Assembly (NCBI RefSeq): GCF_035688975.1
Contig: NZ_DASSMH010000028.1
Location: forward strand, 1 to 64,000
From: CALMNV01 sp035688975
Lineage (GTDB): Bacteria; Actinomycetota; Actinomycetes; Actinomycetales; Dermatophilaceae
Reading direction: 5' to 3'
Length of the DNA stretch: 64,000 nucleotides
Part shown: piece by piece, positions 8,761-16,443 of the stretch
Numbering within the stretch: the first letter of the stretch is position 1
Layout of the letters: every line of letters begins with the position of its first letter
Made by a program: the position numbers and the translations under genes
The notes under the pieces: generated by a model
The model's input: only the letters and a program-made list of their open reading frames with translations
Databases searched by the model: none
What the model was told of the DNA's origin: nothing

Positions 8761-8808
8761 GGTTCGAGGTATTCGGCGACCGGATGCCGTCGCCGAATAC
8801 CTCGAACC
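8761..8808. terminator. Perfect 20-bp hairpin between convergent genes
   Basis: Bases 8761-8780 and 8789-8808 are exact reverse complements (20 of 20), with the 8-nt loop CGGATGCC. The element lies 12 bases after the transporter stop and 38 bases before the convergent threonine aldolase stop. It probably acts as a U-tract-less bidirectional terminator. The stem centre (GAGGTATTCGG) is AT-rich for this genome. Confidence 0.6.
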
Positions 8809-8845
8809 AGGCGGGCGGGACGCAGCCGTCGGCGGGTCGGCGCGG

Positions 8846-9901
8846 TCAGGAGGCGGGGCCGCTGCGCAGCAGGTCGGTGAGCACGTCGACGGCGTGGTCG
8901 GTGGCCGCGTCGTCGACGTCGAGGTGCCACACGAGCCGCACGGACCCCGGCCCGACGGCATACGTGCGCACACCCCGGTGCAGCGCCGTGGCCACGAAGT
9001 CCGGGCCGGACCACCCGGCCACGGCAACGTCGACGACGACGATGTTGGTCTCCACGGCCGCCGGGTCGACGCTGCCCGGGGCGGCCTCGGCCATCGCGTC
9101 GGCGGCCCGCCTGGCCCGGGCGTGGTCGTCGACGAGGCGCTCGACGTGGTGGTCGAGGGCCCAGAGGCCCGCCGCGGCGAGGATCCCCGCCTGCCGCATG
9201 CCGCCCCCGAAGCGCTTGCGCCAGACCCTCGACTCCTGCATCGCGGCCCGGGAGCCGACGAGCACGCTGCCCACCGGAGCGCCCAGGCCCTTGCTCAGGC
9301 ACACGGAGACGGTGTCGAACTCGCGCCCGTATGCCGTCAGCGCGGTGCCGGTCGCGGCAGCGGCGTTCCACAGCCGGGCGCCGTCGAGGTGCATCGCGAC
9401 CCCGTGCTCCCGGGTCAGCGTGCGCGCGCGCCGGATCTGCTCGATCGGCTGGACCGTGCCGCCGCCGAAGTTGTGCGTGTTCTCCACGACCACCAGCGAC
9501 GTGCACACCTGGTAGGGGCCCACGCCCGTCGTCATGAGCGAGGCGGCGTCGTCGGCACGGAAGCGGCCGCGGGTCGACACCCAGGTGCGCGACGTGATCC
9601 CCGACAGGATCGCCGCGGCGCCGAGCTCCGCCCGGACGATGTGGGCGAGCGAGTCGGCCACGAGCTCCTCACCGGGGCGAACGTGCAGGCGCACCCCGAG
9701 CTGGTTCGCCATCGAGCCGGACGGCGTGAAGAGGCCGGCCTCGTGGCCGAGGAGGGATGCGACGCGCTCCTCGAGGGCGTTGACCGTGGGGTCCTCGCCG
9801 AAGACGTCGTCCCCCACCGGGGCGGCGGCCATGGCGGACCGCATCCCGTCGGTGGGGCGCGTGAGGGTGTCGCTCAGCAGGTCGGCGCGGACGCCGCCCA
9901 C
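8846..9901 (-). CDS. Low-specificity L-threonine aldolase
   Basis: A 351-residue PLP enzyme of the beta-eliminating lyase/threonine aldolase family, which splits L-threonine or L-allo-threonine into glycine and acetaldehyde. The N-terminus DLLSDTLTRPTDGMRSAMA, the segment VFGEDPTVNALEERVA, HLDGARLWNAA (PLP Asp) and VCLSKGLGAPVGSVLVGS (PLP Lys) are all family hallmarks. The GTG at 9901 lies 2 nt after the TGA of DAHP synthase and places the conserved RADLLSDT at the extreme N-terminus. Translation is probably coupled to the upstream gene. Confidence 0.9.
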   Translation of the reverse strand: MGGVRADLLSDTLTRPTDGMRSAMAAAPVGDDVFGEDPTVNALEERVASLLGHEAGLFTPSGSMANQLGVRLHVRPGEELVADSLAHIVRAELGAAAILSGITSRTWVSTRGRFRADDAASLMTTGVGPYQVCTSLVVVENTHNFGGGTVQPIEQIRRARTLTREHGVAMHLDGARLWNAAAATGTALTAYGREFDTVSVCLSKGLGAPVGSVLVGSRAAMQESRVWRKRFGGGMRQAGILAAAGLWALDHHVERLVDDHARARRAADAMAEAAPGSVDPAAVETNIVVVDVAVAGWSGPDFVATALHRGVRTYAVGPGSVRLVWHLDVDDAATDHAVDVLTDLLRSGPAS

Positions 9902-9903
9902 CC

Positions 9904-11292
9904 TCAGACCTGTCCCAGCATCTCGGCGACGACGAAGGCCAGCTCGAGGGACTGCTGGTGGTTCAGGCGCGGGTCGCACACCGACTCGTAGCGCTTCTCG
10001 AGGTCGGAGTCGATGATCTTCTCCGCGCCACCGAGGCACTCCGTCACGTCGTTGCCGGTGAGCTCGACGTGAATGCCGCCGGGCACGGTGCCGAGGGAGT
10101 GGTGCACCTCGAAGAAGCCGCGCACCTCGTCGACGATGTCGTCGAAGTCGCGGGTCTTGAACCCGGTGGTCGACTCGAAGGTGTTGCCGTGCATGGGATC
10201 GCAGATCCACGTGACCACGGCCCCGGAACCGGTCACCTTGTCGACCAGGGCCGGCAGCGCCTCGCGGACCGTCCTGGCACCCATCCTCGTGATGAAGGTG
10301 AGCCGCCCCGGAGTGCGCTGGGGGTCGATCTTGTCGATGATCCGCAGCACCTCGTCGACATCGGCCTTCGGCCCGAGCTTGACGCCGACGGGGTTGCTCA
10401 CCCGCGAGACGAAGTCGATGTGGGCGCCGTCGAGCTGGCGGGTGCGCTCCCCGACCCACACGAAGTGCCCGGAGGTGTCGTAGAGCCGGCCGGTGCGCGA
10501 GTCGATGCGGGTGAGGGGCCGTTCGTAGTCGAGCAGCAGCGCCTCGTGCGCGGCGAAGAACTCGACGGTGCGCATGCGCTCGAAGTCCGCGCCGCACGCG
10601 GCCATGAAGCGCATCGCCTTGTCGATGTCACGGGCGATGCGCTCGTACTTGGCGTTGGCCGAGTTGGAGACGAAGCCCTTGTTCCAGTCGTGGACGTGGC
10701 GCAGGTCGGCGAAGCCGCCGGTCGTGAACGCCCGCACGAGGTTGAGCGTCGCCGAGGCCGCGTGGTAGGCGCGGACGAGCCGACCAGGGTCCGGCGTCCG
10801 GGCAGCCTCGTGGAAGGCGAAGTCGTTGACCATGTCGCCGCGGAAGGCCGGCAGCGTCACGCCCTCGCGGGTCTCGACGGTGGACGAGCGCGGCTTGGCG
10901 TACTGCCCGGCCATCCGCCCGATCTTGACGACCGGCACGCTGGCGCCGTACGTGAGCACCGCGGCCATCTGCAGGATCGTCTTGATCCGGTCGCGGATGT
11001 TGTCGGCGGTGGCGGAGGCGAAGGTCTCGGCACAGTCACCGCCCTGCAGGACGAACGCCTGCCCCACGGCGGCCGCCGCCATCCGCTCCGTGAGCAGGTC
11101 GCACTCGCCCGCGAAGACGAGCGGCGGGTAGCTGCGGAGCGTCTCGATGACCTCGGCGAGCGCGGCGGTGTCGGGCCACGCCGGCTGCTGGGCGGCGTCG
11201 AGCTCGGCGCCGGCCGCGTGCAGGGCCGCCAGGGCCGCGGTCCCGTCGACGGATGCGGAGCCGGGGAGCACGGCGGAGGTCCTCGTTGTCAC
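9904..11292 (-). CDS. aroG: Class II DAHP synthase
   Basis: A 462-residue enzyme that condenses phosphoenolpyruvate with erythrose 4-phosphate, the first step of the shikimate pathway. Family motifs include FVLQGGDCAETF (with a metal-ligand Cys), KIGRMAGQYAKPRS, NGKGFVS-like WNKGFVSNSANAKY, VGVKLGPK and WICDPMHGNTFES. It corresponds in size and position to Rv2178c. The GTG start is 6 nt downstream of a TAGGCT box, predicting a leaderless message. It heads a two-gene unit with threonine aldolase. Confidence 0.95.
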   Translation of the reverse strand: MTTRTSAVLPGSASVDGTAALAALHAAGAELDAAQQPAWPDTAALAEVIETLRSYPPLVFAGECDLLTERMAAAAVGQAFVLQGGDCAETFASATADNIRDRIKTILQMAAVLTYGASVPVVKIGRMAGQYAKPRSSTVETREGVTLPAFRGDMVNDFAFHEAARTPDPGRLVRAYHAASATLNLVRAFTTGGFADLRHVHDWNKGFVSNSANAKYERIARDIDKAMRFMAACGADFERMRTVEFFAAHEALLLDYERPLTRIDSRTGRLYDTSGHFVWVGERTRQLDGAHIDFVSRVSNPVGVKLGPKADVDEVLRIIDKIDPQRTPGRLTFITRMGARTVREALPALVDKVTGSGAVVTWICDPMHGNTFESTTGFKTRDFDDIVDEVRGFFEVHHSLGTVPGGIHVELTGNDVTECLGGAEKIIDSDLEKRYESVCDPRLNHQQSLELAFVVAEMLGQV

Positions 11293-11298
11293 TCGCCC

Positions 11299-11304
11299 AG
11301 CCTA
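11299..11304 (-). promoter_or_regulatory. -10 box TAGGCT of DAHP synthase
   Basis: The minus strand reads TAGGCT, then 6 nt, then the GTG at 11292. This is a leaderless arrangement and supports the chosen start. Confidence 0.55.
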
Positions 11305-11385
11305 GACGGCGCCCCTGCGGCCGCCGGCCAGGGTCCGCATCCCGAACACGGCGCTCGGTCCTGCCGTCGGGTCGCCGGGCGGCAG

Positions 11386-12249
11386 TCAGGAGGCTGCCTC
11401 GACCCCCGGCCCGGCGTCGCCAAGCGGGTCGTCGTCCGCGGGCGTGGACGGGCTCGGCTCGAGCGTGCCCTCGAGCTTGCCCTCGGCGAGGTCGAGCGCC
11501 TTCTCCAGCTCCGGGGCGGCGCTGCCCGCCTTCGCCGCCTCCTGCAGCTGCAGGGCGGTCGCCCTGGCCGCCGCGAGCAGCCGGTCCTTCATCGAGGTGG
11601 CGTACATGTCGACGTACTCCTGGCCGGAGAGCTCCATGAGCTCGTACATGATCTCGTCGGTGATCGAGCGCAGCACGAAGCGGTCGTCCTGCATCCCGTC
11701 ATAGCGCGAGAAGTCGAGCGGCTTGCCGACCCGGACCCCGATTCGCATGATGCGCGGGATCTTCTTGCCCCGGGGCTGCGCCTTGTCCGTGCCGATCATG
11801 GCCACGGGGACGACGGGCACCCGCGCCTCGAGGGCCATCCGTGCGACCCCGGTGCGGCCCCGGTAGAGCCGACCGTCCGGCGAGCGCGTGCCCTCCGGGT
11901 AGATGCCGAGCAGCTCCCCGCGACGCAGCACGCGCAGACCTGACGCGAGGGCCGCACTGCTCGCCTTGCCCCCGGAGCGGTCGACCGGCACCTGCCCGAT
12001 GCCCTTGAAGAAGGCCGCGGTGAGCCGGCCCTTGAGGCCCCGGCCGGTGAAGTAGTCGGACTTGGCGAGGAAGGTGACGCGCCGCGGCACGACGACCGGC
12101 AGGAACACCGAGTCGGAGAAGGAGAGGTGGTTGCTCGCGAAGATCGCCGCGCCCTCCGCGGGGATGTTCTCCTCGCCCTCCACCCACGGCCGGAAGAGCA
12201 GCTTCAGGACCGGCCCTAGGACGATCGTCTTCAGCACCCAGTAGAACAC
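11386..12249 (-). CDS. 1-acylglycerol-3-phosphate O-acyltransferase (PlsC family)
   Basis: A 287-residue membrane-associated acyltransferase for phosphatidic acid synthesis. The catalytic block I is NHLSFSDSVF (H-X4-D), block II GRGLKGRLTAAFFKGIGQVPVDR, block III IYPEGTRSPDG and block IV VPVVPVAMIGT. The N-terminus FYWVLKTIVLGPVLKLLF is hydrophobic. The C-terminal tail from about 220 is charged and variable. A GTG start lies behind GGAAGG. The position matches Rv2182c. Confidence 0.9.
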   Translation of the reverse strand: MFYWVLKTIVLGPVLKLLFRPWVEGEENIPAEGAAIFASNHLSFSDSVFLPVVVPRRVTFLAKSDYFTGRGLKGRLTAAFFKGIGQVPVDRSGGKASSAALASGLRVLRRGELLGIYPEGTRSPDGRLYRGRTGVARMALEARVPVVPVAMIGTDKAQPRGKKIPRIMRIGVRVGKPLDFSRYDGMQDDRFVLRSITDEIMYELMELSGQEYVDMYATSMKDRLLAAARATALQLQEAAKAGSAAPELEKALDLAEGKLEGTLEPSPSTPADDDPLGDAGPGVEAAS

Positions 12250-12404
12250 CAGCGTCCGCCTTCCAGCTCTGAGGCGAGCACTCTACGGTACTCGCGTGCG
12301 CCCAGCCGGGCGTGCGAGGATCATTGGGTCCGCGCACCGTCGTGCGGACGCTGCCGCCCGCGGTCGTCGCTCGCCGCCTCGCCGCCGTCGCCAAGGAGTT
12401 CACC

Positions 12405-13160
12405 GTGCCGGTCCTGCCCGGAGCCGAGCCGTTCCTGCACCACGGCGGCACGACGGCGGTGCTCATGAGCCACGGCTTCACCGGCTCCCCCGTCAGCGTC
12501 CGGGCCTGGGCCGAGCACCTCGCGGAGCACGGGCACACCGTGTCGGTGCCCCTCCTGCCCGGCCACGGGACGACGTGGCGCGAGCTCAACCGCACCACGT
12601 GGCAGCAGTGGTATGCCGCCCTCGACGACGAGCTGCGCCGGCTCGCCGAGCGGGCGGACCACGTCTTCGTCGCCGGCCTGTCCATGGGCGGAGCGCTCGC
12701 CCTACGGCTCGCGGAGGAGCACGGGTCGGTGATCAAGGGGCTCGTCCTCGTCAACCCCGCCGTCAAGGTCGAGGACGTGCGGCTGCGCGCCCTTCCGCTG
12801 CTCATGCGGGTCGTCCCCGCGCTGGGCGGCATCCGCAACGACATCAAGCTGACCGGTCAGGACGAGGGTGCCTACGACCGGCTTCCGCTCCGCGCCCTGC
12901 ACTCGCAGGTGCAGGGGTGGGCCCAGACGGTCGCCGACCTGGGACGCGTCGACCAGCCGCTCCTGCTCTTCCGGTCACGGGTCGACCACGTCGTGCCGGC
13001 CAGCAGCTCCGCCCTCGTCCTGTCGCGGGTCAGCAGCACCGACGTCACCGAGGTCGTGCTCGAGGAGAGCTACCACGTGGCCACCATGGACAACGACGCG
13101 CCGCTGATCTTCGAGCGCACGGTGGGCTTCCTGGACCGGATCGCGGTGACCGCGTCATGA
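12405..13160 (+). CDS. Alpha/beta hydrolase, Est30-like carboxylesterase
   Basis: A 251-residue serine hydrolase. The oxyanion segment SHGFTGSPVSVRAW, the nucleophile elbow GLSMGGALAL, the acidic residue in SRVDHVVP and the His in ESYHVAT form a full catalytic set as in Est30-type carboxylesterases or monoglyceride lipases. I place the start at the GTG 12405 because AAGGAG sits 6 nt upstream and homologues begin near PVLPGAEPF; an in-frame start at 12312 would add 31 residues. It overlaps the next gene by ATGA. Confidence 0.85.
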   Translation: MPVLPGAEPFLHHGGTTAVLMSHGFTGSPVSVRAWAEHLAEHGHTVSVPLLPGHGTTWRELNRTTWQQWYAALDDELRRLAERADHVFVAGLSMGGALALRLAEEHGSVIKGLVLVNPAVKVEDVRLRALPLLMRVVPALGGIRNDIKLTGQDEGAYDRLPLRALHSQVQGWAQTVADLGRVDQPLLLFRSRVDHVVPASSSALVLSRVSSTDVTEVVLEESYHVATMDNDAPLIFERTVGFLDRIAVTAS

Positions 13161-13741
13161 ACGACCCTGACCTCGACGCCGAGTTCGAGCGGATCATCGC
13201 CGGCTGGGACACCGACACCGCGCCGGAGCCGCCGCAGCGTCGCTCCGCCTCGGACGGCGCGGGCTCGGGCCCCGCCGCCACCGAGCCGGGCGAGCCGACC
13301 ACCATCCCGCCGCCCACCATCCCGCCGACCACCACCCCGCCGACCACCACCCCACCGACCACCACCGAGCCGAGTGAGCCGGCCGAGACCACCACCCCGC
13401 CCACCACCCCGCCGACCGAGAACGAGGCGCCGGTCCCGAGCGCGGATGCGGCCTGGCGAGGGGCGAGCGGGCCCGACACGGGTGACGAGGTGGGCGACGA
13501 GCACTTCGACCCACCGACCGTCACCGACCTTCCCACGGCCGAGGACGACCCGATGTTCTGGGCCATCGTCGGCGGCCTCACGGGTGGCCCGCTCCTGCTC
13601 CTCTACGTGCTGCTCTTCGACCGCGGTGGCAGTGCCTGGTGGGTGGTGACGGCCCTGACCTTGATCATCGTGGGCTTCGTGCTGCTCGTCCTGCGCGGCG
13701 GCACGGAGCGTGACCCCACCGACGACGGCACGCGGATCTGA
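13157..13741 (+). CDS. Two-helix membrane protein with Pro/Thr hinge
   Basis: A 194-residue protein not recognised by family. It begins with an acidic segment (DPDLDAEFERIIAGWD), then a Pro/Thr-rich stretch from about 50 to 85 made of repeated PPTTT units, then two membrane helices (MFWAIVGGLTGGPLLLLYVLLF and WWVVTALTLIIVGFVLLVL) and a short charged tail. The ATG overlaps the esterase stop (ATGA), so translation is coupled. The two may act together at the membrane; this is inference from position only. Confidence 0.7.
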   Translation: MNDPDLDAEFERIIAGWDTDTAPEPPQRRSASDGAGSGPAATEPGEPTTIPPPTIPPTTTPPTTTPPTTTEPSEPAETTTPPTTPPTENEAPVPSADAAWRGASGPDTGDEVGDEHFDPPTVTDLPTAEDDPMFWAIVGGLTGGPLLLLYVLLFDRGGSAWWVVTALTLIIVGFVLLVLRGGTERDPTDDGTRI

Positions 13742-13742
13742 C

Positions 13743-14456
13743 TCAGGCCTCGGACAGGCGCAGGTCGGCCCAGACGGGCCGGTGGTCGGAGCCCGCCGCG
13801 AGGTCCGCGGCGGACAGCCGCACGGGCCGGCCCGAGGCCTCCCGCAGGCCGACCCCCGCGAGAATGACGTCGAGGGCCCGGGTCGGCCGGTCGGAGGGAA
13901 ACGTCGGCCAGTCGTCGGACACCGGACGGCAGGAGGACTCGAGCACCCGCCAGGCCGGTCCGCCCGGCTCCTCGTTGAGGTCGCCGGCCACGACCGAGCG
14001 CGGACCGAGCCCCTGCGCGATCTGGGCTGCGTGGCGTTCCCGCTCCGGGCCGCGCAGCCCGAGGTGGACGCTGTGCACGGTCACGGGAGCCGCGCCGGGC
14101 AGCTCCACGTCGAGCACGGCATACCCCCGGGTGCGGTCCGGGAAGCGCACCCCCAGCCGCCGGGAGCTGGTGGCGCGCACCCGCACGCGCAGGGCGGTCA
14201 GGACCGCGGTGCCGCCGCTGCCCCGCCGGCCGCCTGCCCACCACAGGCCGCACTCGTGCGCGAAGCCGGGCAGCCGCAGCTCGGTCGTGAGCCGGCGGGG
14301 CACCTCCTGGAGGCACAGCACGTCGGGCGCGATGGCGCGCACGACGCGGACGGCGGCGGCGCGGTCGCCCAACAGGTCGCGCAGGTTGTAGCTCGCGACC
14401 CGGAGGACCGGTCTCGGGCGGGCCCCGTCCACCGCACCGGCTCGGGAGGCGGTCAC
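13743..14456 (-). CDS. Endonuclease/exonuclease/phosphatase family protein
   Basis: A 237-residue metal-dependent hydrolase of the EEP fold. Motifs seen are ASYNLRDLLGD, CLQEVPRRL (metal-binding Glu), HSVHLGL, VAGDLNEEPGG and a final SDHRPVWADL with the catalytic Asp-His. The substrate could be DNA, a phosphodiester or a phospholipid headgroup; no domain distinguishes them. It overlaps the upstream glucokinase gene by 4 bases and meets the convergent membrane-protein gene with no gap. Confidence 0.85.
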   Translation of the reverse strand: MTASRAGAVDGARPRPVLRVASYNLRDLLGDRAAAVRVVRAIAPDVLCLQEVPRRLTTELRLPGFAHECGLWWAGGRRGSGGTAVLTALRVRVRATSSRRLGVRFPDRTRGYAVLDVELPGAAPVTVHSVHLGLRGPERERHAAQIAQGLGPRSVVAGDLNEEPGGPAWRVLESSCRPVSDDWPTFPSDRPTRALDVILAGVGLREASGRPVRLSAADLAAGSDHRPVWADLRLSEA

Positions 14457-15424
14457 CGGCCCGACCTGGCCAGTTCCGCGGCCCCGATCAGGCCGGCGTC
14501 ACTGCCGAGCTCGGCCCGCACGATTCCGGCCTCCGGCCGGTAGCCGCGACCGGTCAGGTGCCGCCGGAACGACTCACGGGCCGGGCCCAGGAGCATCTCC
14601 CCGGCCGCGCTCACCCCGCCGCCGATGACAAAGAGGCCGGGGTCGAAGGCCGCGGCGAGGTTGGCCATGCCGACGCCCAGCCAGTTGCCGATGTCGGCGA
14701 GCAGCTCGCGGGCCGTAGGGTCCCCGGCCCGTGCGGACTCGGTGATGAACGGGCCTGTGAGCGCGGACCGGTCGCCACCTAGGCGGCCGAGCATCTCCGC
14801 CACCACCGGCGACCCGGCCTCGATCATGGCCCGCGCCTCGCGGACGAGCGCGTTGCCGCTGGCGTACTGCTCCCAGCAGCCGCGGTTGCCGCACTCGCAC
14901 CGGATGCCGTCGGGCACGACCTGCATGTGCCCGAACTCGCCGGCGATGCCGTGCCGCCCGCGTTGGATCGACGAGTCGAGGATGAGCGCGCCACCGATGC
15001 CCGTGCCGAGAGTCACGACGACGACATGCGTCTCCCCGCGGGCCGCCCCGAAGGTTCGCTCCGCCCACGCCGCCGCGTTGGCGTCGTTGTCGACGGTGAT
15101 CGGCAGCCGGATCCGCCGTTGCAGGGCGTCGCGCAACGGCTCGTTGCGCCACGACAGGTGCGGCGCGAAGACGACGGTGGCCCGGTCGGCGGCGACGAAG
15201 CCGGCGGCGCCGATGCCGACCGCGACCACCTCGCTGGGGTCCTCGACGACGGTGAGCAGCTCGTCGACGCAGTCGGTGATGGTGTCCTCCACGACGACGG
15301 GCGACGTCGACCGGTGGGGGGTGTCACGTCGGGTGCGGTGCACGATCCGGCCGGCGACGTCCACGACGCCGGCCGCGACCTTGGTCCCCCCGATGTCGAC
15401 ACCGATGGCGAGACTGCCGCTCAT
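14453..15424 (-). CDS. ROK-family glucokinase
   Basis: A 323-residue sugar kinase. It has the N-terminal phosphate loop GVDIGGTKVAAGVVD, the catalytic VDNDANAAAWAE, the ATP segment VTLGTGIGGALI and the ROK zinc site HMQVVPDG followed by CECGNRGCWEQYASG. ROK glucokinases in actinobacteria phosphorylate glucose with ATP and take part in carbon catabolite repression (GlkA of Streptomyces). There is no N-terminal DNA-binding domain, so it is an enzyme rather than a ROK repressor. It overlaps both neighbours by 4 bases and lies in one operon with them. Confidence 0.92.
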   Translation of the reverse strand: MSGSLAIGVDIGGTKVAAGVVDVAGRIVHRTRRDTPHRSTSPVVVEDTITDCVDELLTVVEDPSEVVAVGIGAAGFVAADRATVVFAPHLSWRNEPLRDALQRRIRLPITVDNDANAAAWAERTFGAARGETHVVVVTLGTGIGGALILDSSIQRGRHGIAGEFGHMQVVPDGIRCECGNRGCWEQYASGNALVREARAMIEAGSPVVAEMLGRLGGDRSALTGPFITESARAGDPTARELLADIGNWLGVGMANLAAAFDPGLFVIGGGVSAAGEMLLGPARESFRRHLTGRGYRPEAGIVRAELGSDAGLIGAAELARSGR

Positions 15425-15888
15425 CTGCGCTCCTCCGGCTCGCTGGCGTCGCGTCGCACCCGCTGGGCCGACGCGAGGTCATGCAGGGCGGTCGCGGCGA
15501 GAGCGACGACGTCGGCGACGCGCTCGATCGTCTCGGGGCTCACCCTCCCGACGAAGTCGATGAGCTGGCACACGGGGCACAGCGTGCAGGCGTCGACGCG
15601 CTCACCGCCGGCGCCTGGGTCGGCGGCCCGTGCCGTGCCGCAACCACACCCCGGCCGCCCACCGGCGGCATCCCCCTGGCTCCCCGAGGAGGGCGGCTGG
15701 GTCTCCCGAGCGGCTCCACCATCGGCCTCGCCATCCGTCTCGCCGTCCGCCTCGCCGTGCTGGCTTCCCGGAGGAGCCGCGCCTCGGCCGGCGCGCGCGG
15801 CGAGCAGGTCCACCAGCCAGGCCGCCTCCTGCGCCACCGTCCCGACGCCATCGGGGCCTACCGACGGGCGACCTTCGCTGTGCGACAC
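15421..15888 (-). CDS. Conserved hypothetical with CxxCPxC motif
   Basis: A 155-residue protein from the GTG at 15888. A short helix (VAQEAAWLVDLLAARAG) is followed by about 60 low-complexity residues rich in Gly, Asp and Glu with a CGCG pair, then a compact C-terminus. There CTLCPVCQLIDFVGRVSPE precedes an amphipathic helix (ERVADVVALAATALHDLASA). The Cys cluster suggests metal binding. The gene sits between SRPBCC and ROK glucokinase in the same overlapping operon, an arrangement I recall from other actinobacteria. Function unknown. Confidence 0.65.
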   Translation of the reverse strand: MSHSEGRPSVGPDGVGTVAQEAAWLVDLLAARAGRGAAPPGSQHGEADGETDGEADGGAARETQPPSSGSQGDAAGGRPGCGCGTARAADPGAGGERVDACTLCPVCQLIDFVGRVSPETIERVADVVALAATALHDLASAQRVRRDASEPEERR

Positions 15889-15895
15889 GCCGGCC

Positions 15896-16339
15896 TCAGG
15901 CCTCGACGCGCTTCTTGAGCTCCCTGAGGGCGGTGTCGACGATGACCTTCTCCGCCTTCCGCTTGAGCAGTCCGATCATGGGGATCTTCACGTCGACCGA
16001 CAGCCGGTAGGTCACCCTGGTCCGGTCCCCGTCGGCCGCCAGCGTGTACGACCCGGTCATGGCCTTGAGCACCGTGGCCGACACCAGCGACCACGACACC
16101 ACCCCCGTCCCGTCCTCCACGACGTCCCAGTCGTAGTCGAGGACATAGGTGTCCTTGATCGCGCCGGCATCGAGGGTGAAGCGAACCTGGTCCGCCCAGC
16201 CGTCGCCCTCCTCCGCGAGGACCGTGACCGCCTTCACCTCGGCGGCCCACTGCGGATAGGCCTCGAAGTCGGCGATGACGTCGAGCACCGCACCCGGACT
16301 GGCGTCGATGAGGATGGAGGACTCGGTGCGATCGGCCAT
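15896..16339 (-). CDS. SRPBCC-family lipid-binding-fold protein
   Basis: A 147-residue single-domain START-like protein. It begins RTESSILIDASPGAVLDVI, has the FEAYPQWAAEVKAVTVLAE segment of the family and ends with the long helix KAEKVIVDTALRELKKRVEA. This fold binds hydrophobic ligands. The position beside an acyl-CoA synthetase matches Rv2185c/fadD15 and fits a lipid-related role, but no ligand is indicated. The start at 16339 lies 7 nt from a TAACCT box. Confidence 0.85.
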   Translation of the reverse strand: MADRTESSILIDASPGAVLDVIADFEAYPQWAAEVKAVTVLAEEGDGWADQVRFTLDAGAIKDTYVLDYDWDVVEDGTGVVSWSLVSATVLKAMTGSYTLAADGDRTRVTYRLSVDVKIPMIGLLKRKAEKVIVDTALRELKKRVEA

Positions 16340-16346
16340 GCGCGGA

Positions 16347-16352
16347 AGGTTA
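16347..16352 (-). promoter_or_regulatory. -10 box TAACCT of the SRPBCC operon
   Basis: The minus strand reads TAACCT, 7 nt, then ATG at 16339. It would drive SRPBCC, the CxxCPxC protein, glucokinase and the nuclease, which overlap or nearly abut. Confidence 0.5.
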
Positions 16353-16398
16353 GCGTGTCGCCGACGCCGGTCCGCCTCGGCCGGCGGGCACGGCTCGG

Positions 16399-16404
16399 TA
16401 GGGT
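16399..16404 (+). promoter_or_regulatory. -10 box TAGGGT upstream of the acyl-CoA synthetase
   Basis: TAGGGT ends 6 nt before an ATG at 16411, so the transcript should begin with the small leader ORF described next rather than with the synthetase start codon. Confidence 0.55.
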
Positions 16405-16410
16405 GCACCC

Positions 16411-16443
16411 ATGATCCGCGCCGCCGCAGGAGTGTGCTCGTGA
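16411..16443 (+). CDS. Leaderless 10-codon leader ORF (MIRAAAGVCS)
   Basis: An ATG lies exactly where transcription from the TAGGGT box should begin. It opens a 10-codon frame ending in TGA at 16441-16443, which overlaps the GTG of the acyl-CoA synthetase as GTGA. The synthetase also has its own CAGGAG site at 16427-16432 inside the leader ORF. The layout predicts leaderless translation of the leader and coupling to the downstream gene, with a Cys codon (TGC) as the second-last sense codon. Expression is inferred from geometry only. Confidence 0.4.
   Translation: MIRAAAGVCS

Noticed and set aside
13299..13425. Proline/threonine repeat as a mobile or phase-variable repeat
   Set aside because: The units are degenerate codon-level repeats in a normal hinge region and show no exact DNA tandem of constant length.
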